The notes under the pieces were generated by a model. The model searched no databases. It was given only the letters and a program-made list of their open reading frames with translations, and was not told the origin of the DNA. From positions 5,704,001 to 5,768,000 of the forward strand of contig CM034111.1 of the NCBI GenBank assembly GCA_019914945.1: a DNA stretch of 64,000 bases, in the 5' to 3' direction. Position numbers and translations under genes: made by a program. The DNA comes from Typha latifolia (taxonomy: Eukaryota; Streptophyta; Magnoliopsida; Poales; Typhaceae). This document shows, piece after piece, positions 1 to 10,212 of the stretch (within the stretch, counting starts at the first letter, position 1; each line of letters begins with the position of its first letter).

Positions 1-1
1 T

Positions 2-793
2 GTTCGTGCTCTTTGTCCTACTACTCTTGAGAAGACTTTTGAGAAGGCGGTGAGGATGGAGCAAAAGCATAAGGCTCTAAAGATGGCAGCGAAAACTAAT
101 TGGGGCAACCGAGATGGGCGGGTTGCACCTAGAACGCCAACTAGAAATTTTGCGGGTTCAAAAACAGCAGCTGTGAGTATTAGACCACGACAAGCTTTGA
201 GACCTTCTTTTGATATTAGAGGAGGCACAAGACCCCCCGTTCGAACTCTCACACTTGCCCAAGTGGAGGAGCGAAGAGCAAAGGGCCTTTGCTTTCAGTG
301 CGAGGAACGTTTCACCCCCGATCATTAGTGTTCGAAACCGATCGGGAGTGTGATGCTCATCGATGGTCTTGAGGAGGATGATGAGGTTGTTGATGATGGG
401 GAGTGTCCAGAGGAGGTCCACGAGAAGGCCGTTGAGGAGGGCTCGGAGGAAGGTATCCAAGCTAAAATATTGATGCATGCATATTCGGGTACTTCCGCGC
501 CGAGGACGTTACGGGTAGACGGACTCGCTAGAAAACATTGTGTGCACATCCTCATCGATTCGGGGAGTTCACACAACTTTCTAGACGAGAGGTTAGTGAG
601 AAGATTGGGGTTGTATGCCAAACTGACCATGGGATTTGACGTTGCTATTGGAAACTGCACGAAGCTTAAGGCGGAGAGCTTGTGTCGCCGGGTCGGTATA
701 CAGGTGCAAGGACATGACATTATTATAGACTTGTATCCATTGGCGCTGCGAGGACCAGACATTGTCCTTAGTACTCAGTGGACCAGACATTGA
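2..793 (+). pseudogene. Ty3/gypsy gag end and aspartic protease remnant (family G1)
   Basis: One reading frame runs from base 2 to about 790 and is broken by a single TAG at 326-328. The first part matches the C-terminal end of a plant Ty3/gypsy Gag: a stretch rich in Arg and Lys, then the degenerate zinc knuckle CFQCEERFTPDH, where the stop falls just before the last Cys. An acidic linker follows, then a retroviral-type aspartic protease core with the motif LIDSGSSHNFLD at about 552-588. Gag would package element RNA and the protease would cut the polyprotein. The frame breaks off after protease residues equivalent to DIVLSTQW, where sequence from the integrase end follows directly, so RT, RNase H and the integrase core are missing. 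The 5' end lies outside the window. Clearly a dead copy. Confidence 0.85.
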
Positions 794-1423
794 GGTGGTG
801 AATGGACGCATGGCTCCGACGTTACGTGCTTATGATCTAGTGGCATCGGCAGATCGGACGGAGGTGGACTTAGCATTGATGGATTAAGATGCCACATTGA
901 GGAGGTTGCGCACTCATCTTAAACTTTCTCCAAACCGCATGAAGCAAGTTTATTATTGTAGCCACCAGGAGTAGGAGTTCGACATCGACAATTGGGTGTT
1001 TATGAGGGTACAGTTGTATCGACAAGTGATCTTACGTCCGATGTGTAACCAAAAATTATCTCATCGCTACTTTGGTCTGTTTCAAGTGTTAGAGCGTATT
1101 GGTCCGATTGCATATTAATTGGAGCTGCCAGAGGGGTCGAGAGTGCATCTTGTCTTCCATGTTTTGTTGCTAAGGGAGCGGATTGAAGATCATGAGATTA
1201 TTGGATCAGTTTTACCGGAGTCATTGGAGGAGATTGAGATTGTAGAGCCAGTTCGTGACTTGCCAGACGTCAATGATGACATGGTACCAGATTATAGATG
1301 GAGATTCTAGTCGAGTGGGTCGGTTAGCCATCCAATGAGGCGATATGGGAGTTGGAGACTGATATCTTAGAGCGTTTCCTCGACTTTTCACCTTAAGGGC
1401 AAGGTGGGGGAAGCGTGGTGGGC
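794..1423 (+). pseudogene. gypsy integrase C-terminal and chromodomain-like tail, with polypurine tract
   Basis: Broken frames encode the end of a gypsy Pol: a segment like RMKQVY, then NQKLSHRYFG.FQVLERIGPIAY and LELPEGSRVH (integrase C-terminal domain), then an acidic tail and remnants of the chromodomain-like end. There are several in-frame stops. The same segment recurs at 14520-15140 with high similarity, which defines family G1. A purine-rich tract, about 1400-1418, precedes the LTR and would be the plus-strand primer. The join to protease sequence near 793 marks an internal deletion of several kilobases relative to a full gypsy element. Confidence 0.8.
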
Positions 1424-2140
1424 TAATACATTTAATTAGGATCTTTTCTTACTGTATTAGTGGTCCATTTTTATTAAAATAAAATTCCTATAGGTCGTGT
1501 TTGAACTCAAGAGGGGTCACATTCGAACGCCCTTGCGAATCCCTGCATTAGGTTTGCAAATACAAAGAATGCGTAATGCACGTTCAAATGCAGTCGGGCG
1601 GGTTTGAACGCCCGCGTTCAAAAGCCTACATTGCGTTCGCACATACATAGACATCTTTTGTACATTCGAACGCAATCGGGCGCATTCGAACGCGATTGGT
1701 GGGAATTTTCTAGAATTAGGGTTACTTATTGTTTTAGGACTTGTTGGCTAGCCTCTATATATATGTGGATGGCAGCCAAATTTATTATGCTATTGAAATA
1801 TTAATTTCTTGTCTCTCTATCATCTATCTACCCTAATCTCTCTCCTCCCTCTTCACCATCCTTCCACCTCTACCGTTGGCAAGGTTTCTCCAAACTTTTA
1901 ATCTCCCTTGACTATTGAGCCACCCCTCTTCTTTGGGATCTCGACCACTTCGTTCCCTTCGTCTATATCCCTTAATCACATGCACCATCCACCTCCATCT
2001 TCATACCCACCCATAACCCTAACATCCACTTCACCCGTCACCACCACCATCACCTATGTTATTCCGTGTTTTTATCCTAGTTGCAGTTCGAATCTGCGAA
2101 GGGTGTAAATATGAAAGTTATAGATCAGGAAGTTACGAAT
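1424..2140 (+). repeat. LTR of gypsy family G1 (3' end truncated)
   Basis: It starts after the polypurine tract at the point equivalent to the LTR start at 15141 and can be followed collinearly with 15141-15855. It contains a block with repeated GTTCGAACGC-type motifs (about 1500-1700), then a TATA-like TATATAT at about 1756-1762 and a pyrimidine-rich leader. The first dinucleotide reads TA rather than TG. The match to the other copy ends near 2140, where unrelated retroelement sequence begins, so the right end is lost. Confidence 0.75.
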
Positions 2141-3156
2141 CGAATTCACTTGTGTATTTTATTACATTGAGAACAATGCAATATTTAAGTTGGGGAGGGA
2201 GAAAACATTGTGTATGTTGAGTATTGAATTTTCTTATAACCATATTTTTCTTTCTCAATGCATTATCATTTAATTTCTATAGACTTGATAATACCTATGC
2301 AAAATACACGCTGTATCACTATGAGAAAATTTACTTTTCCTATTGATAGTATAGTTAATTGTTGAAGTAACGATAATATTGTGATTCACACATTTTTCAC
2401 ATCATATGTTTAAAGGATCATGCTAACTTAAGAGGAATTTAACCTAGAATTTGACTTAATTAGTTTTCTTTATATATATCAATATATATATATATATATA
2501 TAATAATAATTGAGTAATGTCTTACTAATTAAACTCAACCTCGCCACATCAAAAAGTGATGAGATTTGAGTCAAAATGGAAGGTTATTCAACGTTAGAAA
2601 TATTAAATTAATTGTACTAAAGTACAGAGCATAACTGTCTCAAGAAGCAAAAAGTGTCCGTGAAATGATAGGATTGAAAAATAAAAAAAAGAAAAAGAAA
2701 GAAGTTGTTAAACTCTAGGAATGGAATTAAAGGTTTACCTAAAAGGAGGTAGAAGTCTCTTATTCAGATGATACATTTTTTAGCGCATCACTTATCCTCT
2801 TTACTTTAACTATTGTTATACTTGGAAATAGGAAATTATCTTTTTACTAATCACATGCGAATGAGTTTATGATCTTATTATTTTGCATTAAGTATATATT
2901 TCTTAAATCTTTTTGCATGTTTTTAGATGTTTGTGGGTAGCATTTTTGAAGACCCTCACGAGACAACACTTGTCTACTAAGGTAACCTAAGAGTTTAATG
3001 ACTTGTTGCATCTATTAAATGCAATCGTGTTTCTAAAAAGTGGCATAAATAGTCTTTTCTTTTTATAATTTTCTTTAGAAACTATTTAGGGGAGTTTTCC
3101 TAGTTTTTTTTTATGCTTGAATTGCTAAAGTCTAGCAGTAAGCTGGTTGGGGAGTG
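2141..3156 (+). mobile_element. 3' internal region of another gypsy element, probably Tat/Athila-like, non-coding
   Basis: This AT-rich stretch has no long reading frame. It carries two signatures seen at the 3' ends of many plant gypsy elements of the Tat/Athila group: a segment reading GACAATGCA-like followed by a G-rich run (about 2170-2205), and a purine-rich tract ending GGTTGGGGAGTG directly before an LTR-type start TGATAAGTGCAT at 3157. A (TA)n run lies at about 2481-2502. The coding part is missing: family G1 LTR sequence abuts at about 2140. The family assignment rests on recognition of the motifs only. Confidence 0.5.
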
Positions 3157-3965
3157 TGATAAGTGCATAAAAATGCCCTTATAATATTAAAAATACTAGC
3201 TTAATTTTTAAAACATAAATGTCTTTTTAGTTGTTTAAACAGGTTTCTCTAAATTCATATTTTCACTTTATAAATGCTAAATTATTGATATATTTTATTA
3301 TTAGAATAAAGTTTAGAGAAGTTGTGCCTAGCCTACAAGTGCTATATTTGGAAAAATCAAGTTTTTAGATGATAGAAACATCACAAACATATTTTGGATG
3401 CACCAAAACTTTGCAGTCGACTCTACACCAAATCCTGCCCAAGCAGCAGATTTGATCCTTATCTAGCTACATTGGCAAACACAATGCCTATTCATGCCCT
3501 GCCACGTGAGTGGACGCACCGACTTTAATAGATCGCCTTGCAGCGAATCCCACTTGCTGAAGTCAAGAGTAGCGCACGCGCTAGCGGGCCACGTGTCCTT
3601 GTGGCACCAGCACGACGTGCGTGTCGCCCATCCAGCCAGTCGCACCGTGTTCCTGAAGAAACAAAAGAAGGAAGCTACTATGAGTAGCTACGAAAGAAGG
3701 AAGCTACTATTTAGGTTATTTTCTATTTTATTTTCAATCTTGTAATTCTGAAGTGCTTATAATTTTAAAGGTTGATTTATTCTATCTTATAACTTATATA
3801 TCCTGATAATTATATAGTTGATATTTACATAATTATATTTGTATAAGTTAGTCTCTATTTAGTAGTTTGATCCTCTGCTGTGTTGTCATCTTGGAATACA
3901 TCGTTGACCTCGTACTAAGCTAATTAAAATTAGTTACATGCTTAGTAAGTGATAAAAAGAGCCGA
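3157..3965 (+). repeat. LTR, probably of the Tat/Athila-like element
   Basis: It begins TGATAAGTGCATAA right after a purine-rich tract. Its middle (about 3490-3660) is GC-rich with CACGTG motifs, and the rest is AT-rich. The right boundary is inferred from the start of another minus-strand element near 3970-3990; no second LTR is in the window to confirm it. Short frames inside it (3494-3745 plus, 3463-3645 minus) look incidental. Confidence 0.45.
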
Positions 3966-4087
3966 TAAAATTACTTTAGATTTTCTTCCATATTATAATG
4001 CTAAATCATCCTCCTTGGTTGCTTCTTCCTCATTCATCTTGGATCATGTGTTAACCATCGTCTGAGGAACATCAACTCTAATACCAC
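3966..4087 (-). pseudogene. primer-binding site and first codons of gag, gypsy family G3 (minus strand)
   Basis: Read on the minus strand, sequence just inside the LTR end gives a decayed initiator-Met primer-binding site (TGGTATTAGAG) and then the same gag start found at 18430-18490 in the G3 element, in which Asn-Glu-Glu codons follow the initiating Met region. The match ends within about 100 bases. This is the 5' internal edge of a truncated G3 copy. Confidence 0.7.
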
Positions 4088-4618
4088 TATTCCAAACTAG
4101 ATCTTGACGTAAAAAAATTATAAAACTTTTTGTTGTGGTAGCCTCATGAGTTACAGATCTAATGACTTTTGTTTCACATAAATTTAAAGTCAGGATAAAG
4201 AGTTAAAAATAAAATAGTGGAGGAAGGTCAGAACGGGACAAAAGTAGAAATATCCAATGTTGTGGCTGTCGTCGAAGGGTGGCGAACGACCAAGAGTGGT
4301 TGTGGATGGCCGTATAGTAGGGTGGCTCATGGTGGCTAGGGTTTGGATGCTTGAAGATGGATTTAGAGTTACGATATACTCCTATGAAAATAAGGACGAT
4401 CCAACGTCTATATTTAGAGGAGTAAAGTCCGCTAAATTTATTCAATGATAATAATCATCTCATGACCACTCATATTTAGAGGAGTAAAGTCCTAGCGGAC
4501 CAGATCCACATACAGATTATCTGCTTTATTTAAATTTAAAAATAATTAACAAATCTAACTAACTTGACTCGACTCGACTTGACTTGGCTGACTTTACCCA
4601 CATGGTCAGATCATAACA
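4088..4618 (-). repeat. LTR of gypsy family G3 (minus strand)
   Basis: The reverse complement aligns along its length with the 5' LTR at 17866-18425: same start (TGTTATGATC here, TGTAACGATC in the 20661 copy), same leader with GCCATCCACCA-like text, and same end near the primer-binding site. The phrase TATTTAGAGGAGTAAAGTCC occurs twice, about 60 bases apart (about 4410 and 4470), a small internal duplication absent from the other copies. Confidence 0.8.
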
Positions 4619-4859
4619 TTATGTCCATCAGGGCCTGTATTATGTAGAAAAACATGTTGACCATGTCTCCAATGTTCGGCTGGCCCGAAGGTACAGGTGG
4701 AGTTTGCCGTGGCGACGAGATTGGGGCTGATGGCATCATCGCCTCCATGGCTTCTATGGAGTCCACAACTTGGGAACCTCTCCTTGGCCTCCTGCAGCCA
4801 TGGCTTTGGTCACGATTATGGTGTTTGAGGAATAATGGCTCTTGACTCGATGAAGTACG
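4619..4859 (-). pseudogene. gag N-terminal fragment, gypsy family G4 (minus strand)
   Basis: On the minus strand one open frame reads toward a Pro-rich segment and a helix-like segment GDMVNMFFYIIQALMD, typical in style of the N-terminal region of plant gypsy Gag proteins. It directly follows the G4 LTR (also minus strand) and stops where the G3 LTR begins. A plus-strand frame across the same interval is judged a shadow. Confidence 0.5.
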
Positions 4860-5617
4860 TAACTTCCAAGGAGATATGCAAACAATCTAACCAATGGATC
4901 CTCTTGAAGTTTGAATATATTGTTGCTCTTGGAGAGAGGTTTTCCATGAATCCAAGATCACAGGATTCGGATGGTTAGATCTCAAGATATCAACCAAATA
5001 GTGCCCGAAGGTCAATTAGATCTTAGCTTGATAGCCCATCAATAGCTAGATAGATGCTATGTTTAATTTTTGCTGTGAAGGGGAGAAGTTGTTGTGGAAG
5101 ATGGTGTTAGAAGCTAGAAGAGGCCGACCAAAGACTTGGGCGGTGGAAGAAGGGAGGTGGGAGAGGGAGCCAATGGCTAGAGATAAGTTGAGAGAGAGAT
5201 AAAATCCAAAGTCAATTCAATTATCCAAGATCATTTTTTCTTTTTCCCTTTTCCAATTAGATTTTTCTCCATATATTTATAGAGTCTCACCCTAGCGACT
5301 CATCAACTAAATTAAACAACTCTAACAAGCCCTCACAAACCCTAAAAAAATCTACAACTAAGTTAAAACCCTAACAAACTAACAATTTTTGCGGTGGTGC
5401 ATTCGAACGCGTCTGATCGTGTTCGAACGTGCAATTTGCATTCTCTGTAGTTGCGATCGCGTACAGGCGTTCTAACGCAGGTCCATGGCATTTGAACGCC
5501 CCCCCTGGCAAAAGGCCTTATTCTCTCAAGCAAATACAAACTAGATAAAGAGGCTCATCCCAATGAACCCAATGCTGCGAGTGGATCCAATCCGACATAG
5601 TCGTATTAGTAAATCAT
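4860..5617 (-). repeat. LTR of gypsy family G4 (minus strand)
   Basis: The reverse complement matches two other copies: the LTR start at 17492-17805 (phrase GGTTCATTGGGATGAGCC near the start) and the LTR end at 42920-43384. Read on the minus strand it carries GTTCGAACG-type motifs (about 5395-5510), then a TATA-like box (TATAAATA, about 5275-5283) and a leader. The end nearest gag is decayed. Confidence 0.7.
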
Positions 5618-5639
5618 AATTTCGTTCAAAGGCAGAATG

Positions 5640-5880
5640 TTATATGCAAAATTTTTAATAAATAAGCTATAAATATATTTATATGTAAATATTTATAATT
5701 ATAATCAATTAATAATTATACTAATTGTACTTAGCTAACAATTGTGTTAGTGAGTATATATTATTAAACTAAGTAATTGACTAATTAAATCTAATTTATA
5801 TGAATAAAATAAATAAATAGAAGAAAATGAAAGAAAAATCCCTACGCTAGAGTGCTGGGCCGAGCACTACTGAAGAAGAG
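5640..5880 (-). repeat. fragment of a chromovirus (Tekay-like) LTR, minus strand
   Basis: The reverse complement contains GTGCTCGGCCCAGCACT followed by T-rich and AT-rich text, matching the middle of the chromovirus LTRs at about 24010-24090 and 53065-53260. Neither LTR end is present. Confidence 0.6.
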
Positions 5881-6639
5881 AAGAGAAACTGATAAAATGT
5901 GAAGAAATATTGTAACTTTCTCTTCCACCATAAATTTTTCTGAATTTTGAATGTCTAACACAAGTTCTAAGAATATTACATAGATGTTGAAATGCTTCGG
6001 CCCTCATGCATAAAACTCCATAACTTCTCTCATTAGTAATTAATTGGTTTACTAGTTCTTCTCGAACAATATTTTCTACTAGTAGTACATTGTCTAGTAA
6101 AACTTCGTGAATTCTCTCGTTGGTAATTAGTTAGTTTATTAGTTCTTCTCTCATTAATCTGCGAATATTTGTAGCCCAATCCTTTGAAGTATTTCAACAA
6201 TGTAAATAGCAATGCTCTTGGTTATTTTACTTCCTAATCACACCACGGGCAAAGAATTACATTAGCCCATGAACCTTATTGAGCTATCCGGCATGTTTTG
6301 AGTTTGAGCTGAGAAAAAAATTCCTATCAAGCCGAGGCAAGCTAGGCCTAGCTTGCTCGAACTCGGCTCATTTACACCCTTAGGGTGAGGGGGAGGTAAG
6401 GCCCATTTATATTTATACTATGAATAAAGTTTTACTTACAAATATTTATTAAATATTTTATAATTTGGTTTTTTAAAAGTATTCTATGACTAACATCTTT
6501 ACACCACTTGTTTTATTTTTTATTATTTTTTTTTTATCATTTATGAGCCCGAAGGCTAGATATAGGTTAGACAAAAGGCCAACCCTCCATAAATATAGAA
6601 GCACTTAGGCCTTACCAAGCTTTTAACTGTCTAATCCAG
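5881..6639 (+). other. AT-rich DNA without a gene; weak internal duplication
   Basis: No coding sequence is seen. Two imperfect copies of a segment like CTCTCATTAGTAATTAATTG lie about 91 bases apart (about 6028 and 6119). A GC-rich stretch at about 6335-6370 has inverted Gly/Ser-codon-like runs (AAGCTAGGCCTAGCTT), a perfect short palindrome that could be part of a degraded DNA transposon end. Confidence 0.5.
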
Positions 6640-6890
6640 GCTTCAAGTTATATGCGTTGTCGAACAATTACTCCGAACCAAATGCTACCGAGTCCTGCTC
6701 CAAGCCATCGTGCTGCGAAACTGCTCCTCCAAGTTAACTGTAATACTGAGCCATTAACCGAATAGAGCCAAGTCACCAAATTACCAAATAATTTCTTCAT
6801 AATATTATTTAGAGTTGGAATCGAACCCATAACCTCCTTAGCCATGGGGAAGGTAACTACCAACTCTACTAGAATTGGTTGATTAGAACA
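6640..6890 (-). mobile_element. tRNA-derived SINE candidate (minus strand)
   Basis: On the minus strand a box A-like TAGTAGAGTTGG (6860-6871) is followed about 44 bases later by a near-perfect box B GGTTCGATTCC (6817-6827), the arrangement of an internal RNA polymerase III promoter. The sequence between and around them does not fold into a normal tRNA by eye, and a body of about 180 bases follows. The open frame at 6648-7016 (minus) crosses this unit and is probably incidental. No second copy in the window and no clear A-tail support it, so this is a candidate only. Confidence 0.45.
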
Positions 6891-7016
6891 AAAAGTGTTG
6901 AGAAAGTGCTGGAACAGAGGAGATAAAAATGATATTTTATGATATACATGACAAAGCTTTGTTTCTAATTTTTTTATTAAAGATGACAAAGCAACGAAGA
7001 AGAGTTGCGTAGCCAC

Positions 7017-8484
7017 ACAGCGGGCAAAACTCTCCTACTGAAAAGTAGACCTGCTTCTAGACATTAAACAAAAGTCAAAATAAATCTTAGACTTATAATT
7101 AAAAACATAATAAGAAATCGTAAAATATCTAAACAAAAATTTTAGCAAAATGAAGTATTAGAGCGCATAGGTTGTTTATGTATGTTCAATTATTTAAACA
7201 ACTTAACAAAACAGTAAAATATGCCTTCTAATTCTTAATTGTAGAATCTTGATTAACATAATTATCACATCTTCTGTCTACTAATTATGCAATAAAAAAT
7301 GTCTTATTCCATCGCTAATTGATCTTTTGAATGCAAAAAGCTATCACTATCTCCTTAGCAAAATCTTAGAGTATTTTAGATTTCTTTTTCATATGCTGAT
7401 TGTATTGTATCATTAGATAGAGAGATAGATAAAAATTCCTCAATTATTTAGAGAGAGAGAGGACTCAATATTCCATGTTTATCTATTTATTTCTCTATCT
7501 CTACCGTCCGTAGAGTTAACTTCTATCTAAACGAATTCTTATCCAATTTAGATTCTTGGACTACATTAAATAGGAGAATACCTATTAATTTCATAGTTAT
7601 CATTAATCCAGGAATTAATTCTAACATTTTATGCACCAAATGAGTAATAACATATAGAATAATCGATGTATCAACTGTGCTAGCGCCTTAGGCCATGTTC
7701 ACTTGTTGAATAAGGCCAATTCTCGATAAATTAATTATTCTAATTTTTAATAATAGAAGAAGAGAGCTAATACCAGCATAAACTATTATAATATTTAATT
7801 AAATACTAGCATAAAGAATAATAATTATGTTTGATGTGACATAAAATAATATTATAGTATTAAAGAATAGTGAATTTCAATTGAGAATTAGTGATGTTTT
7901 ATATCAAATGACAAAAATATTCTTAATTAGATGTAAATTAGTAATAGTAATGTATATTTATCTAAAATAATAATAATTTATTATTATAATTATAGACTGA
8001 AAATGCTCCATATACCCACACTATAGAACTAGGGCTTGTCGATGCGTGCTTGAGGGGAAAAGTATAAAGAATATTTTTATTACAAGTACATAGAAATGTG
8101 GGGATGTTTGTGAGAGTAACCGCATACTTATTGCTTGAAATTTTTTTTAAAATTATTTATTTATGCATCCAATGCAAGAAAGTTGGGAAATACGGGGAAG
8201 TTCTTATTATCAACCATTTTCCCGTATCATCTTAACCCCACACGGCAACCTCACTTGGTGATATTTTACACCGAACGATAAAATATCCTTAATTGAATTT
8301 AAGGTAGTACTAATATTTAAATTTATTTATAATTGTTACAAATATGTAACCTCACACTGCGGAAAAATATCTCCGCATTGCAAGGCTCTCTATTACCAGT
8401 GCGGGGTTTTAAATCCCAGTGCGGGATTACAATATGCACTGTATTAGGAATTGGTGATCCTTTCTTTTGGTTCTACTTTTGTTT
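7017..8484 (+). other. AT-rich intergenic DNA, nothing recognised
   Basis: About 1.4 kb with stops in all frames, short GA repeats near 7450 and no match to the retroelement families of this window. A GC-richer patch at about 8340-8440 repeats GTGCGGG-like text twice. Confidence 0.5.
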
Positions 8485-8727
8485 TTATGAATTCTCAATC
8501 ATTTTTAACCAAGCTTGTTCTTCTTCCCATATAGTCTTCCCTTTCCAAACTCTTTCAATAACATTTAATTCTTGTAGCTCTTCAACTTGTACATGTTCTC
8601 CTTGTTCCCCTTCCATATCTTCTGAAATCTTGGCCTCCTTCCCCTTATTGAGTACCTTCTCAAATGCACAAGGAACTATTTTCCCTTTCTCCCTTTCAGC
8701 AAACTTCTTCTGTGTAATCGGGGCTAT
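8485..8727 (-). pseudogene. orphan open coding fragment, unknown protein (minus strand)
   Basis: On the minus strand a frame of 80 codons is open between an upstream TAA (8728-8730) and a TAA at 8485-8487. It has no ATG near its start, so it would be an exon or a gene fragment. The sequence is rich in Lys and Glu, with segments such as QKKFAEREKGK, VQVEELQELNVIERVW and IWEEEQAWLKMIENS, and looks like real protein rather than translated noise. An AG just before the fragment could be a splice acceptor. The family is not recognised. It may come from a transposon or a host gene. Confidence 0.4.
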
Positions 8728-9800
8728 TTAGGATAGCCATGAGTAATATGTTTAAGAGGTTCCTTTTAATAAGGCAAAATTAATGTCAATAATTTCCGAT
8801 GCAAACTCAATATCTTGACTCTATCGTCTTTTATTTTAAGGAAGGTTCATAGACAAATGTATTCAATTAGAGAGCATTGTTACATATTTTGTCCAAACAA
8901 GAGATGGATCATGGACACCAGTTAGCCTATCATGCTATCCACCATTGTGAGACAGTGGTCTGGACGAGCTCTTGTTTGACTCTATCGTCTTTAAAATGTG
9001 CAAGACTGATAGGTGTGGCATATAATTTATTTACTAATAAACTGAATGATTTCGCTAAATATATGCGCTCTATTGTCTTTCATTGGACAAATAAGTTTTC
9101 AAAGATCGTTGTGGACAAGATATTATACATCTAGTACAACCACATTTTGAATTTTTTATCTAATCCACAATTTACTTAGAAAATAAACTGCCGATGAATT
9201 CAATGCCTTTAACTCAGAGAAAATGCTGAAGAGCTCAATGCTTTATTAAAGAAAAAAAATATGATTTTATCTTTTTCACGTAAAATATTGAATAGTATGC
9301 TGCCTACAAAACTATTTATTTTGGAAGGGAATAACTTTATAATAGGTAATCCATATTAGACATATTATATATTGCCACAAAAATGAAAGAGAAATAAATG
9401 TAATGATTCTGACAGAAGCTTAATCGAATATAAGGCGAGAAAGATAGAGGTTAAAATATAAGAAAAATTTTTAGAGTGTTGTAACTTTGTGCATAGTTAT
9501 CTTTAATAAAAATGTGTTATTATAAAATTATGAAAAGAGATCTATAGGCTGAAATAATATAGCTATTCTTAGCAATAAGTTGTGCTTACAATCACTAAAA
9601 AGGATGATAGCTTCTCCAAATTTTAATGTAAAATTTTTATCATATAAAATACCGCTTCGATCAACATTTTTCTTATAAAATAGAGTAGCGGATGGTATTC
9701 GTTATGTAAACCTCTAATATAATCAATATTTTATGAAAAGAAAAAATGTTGAACTCTTCAATGTTTTCATCTAAAAGAAAAATGCTGATAAATTTAGTGT
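8728..9800 (+). other. AT-rich intergenic DNA
   Basis: No gene recognised. Phrases such as AAATGCTGA and TCAATG near A-rich runs recur at about 9220-9250 and 9745-9795, hinting at a worn repeat. The 85-codon frame at 8877-9134 has no visible family features. Confidence 0.4.
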
Positions 9801-10212
9801 AAAACTAGTATGTTTTGATCATAGGTCACTGTGGATCTCTGTGTCGCCGGTTGAAGAGTACAGAGTTGAAGTTGATGTTAACTATTATATGCATTGAAAG
9901 TGTATGAAAGTTAAATAATGGTAAATCATAATGAAAAAATAGACATTACGTTGAAAATATCATGCATTTGATATGAACTTTTATTTACTTTGAGCTAAGT
10001 TTGGTCAAAAACTAGTATATTTTGATCATAGGTCACTATGGACTTCTCTATGTCACCGGTTGAAGAGTACGGAGTTGAAGTTGATGTTAACTATTATATG
10101 CATTGAAAGTGTATGAAAGTTAAATAATGGTAAAGCATAACGAAAAATAGACATTCCGTTGAAAATATCATGTATTTGATATGAACTTTTATTAACTTTG
10201 AGCTAAGTTTTA
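9801..10212 (+). repeat. tandem duplication of about 200 bp spanning a copia LTR start
   Basis: Copy 1 (about 9801-10012) and copy 2 (about 10017-10212) share long identical stretches, beginning AAAACTAGTAT and ending GAGCTAAGTTT. Each contains flanking DNA and then the first 50-60 bases of the C1 copia LTR, so the duplication followed the insertion of that element. Confidence 0.85.

Noticed and set aside
325..762. 145-codon minus-strand frame
   Set aside because: Antisense of the gypsy protease; no independent features.
3463..3745. Short frames in a GC-rich patch on both strands
   Set aside because: Inside a probable LTR, no recognisable protein.
6817..6871. Functional tRNA gene
   Set aside because: Box A and box B are present but the arms do not pair as in a tRNA by eye and no anticodon loop is evident.
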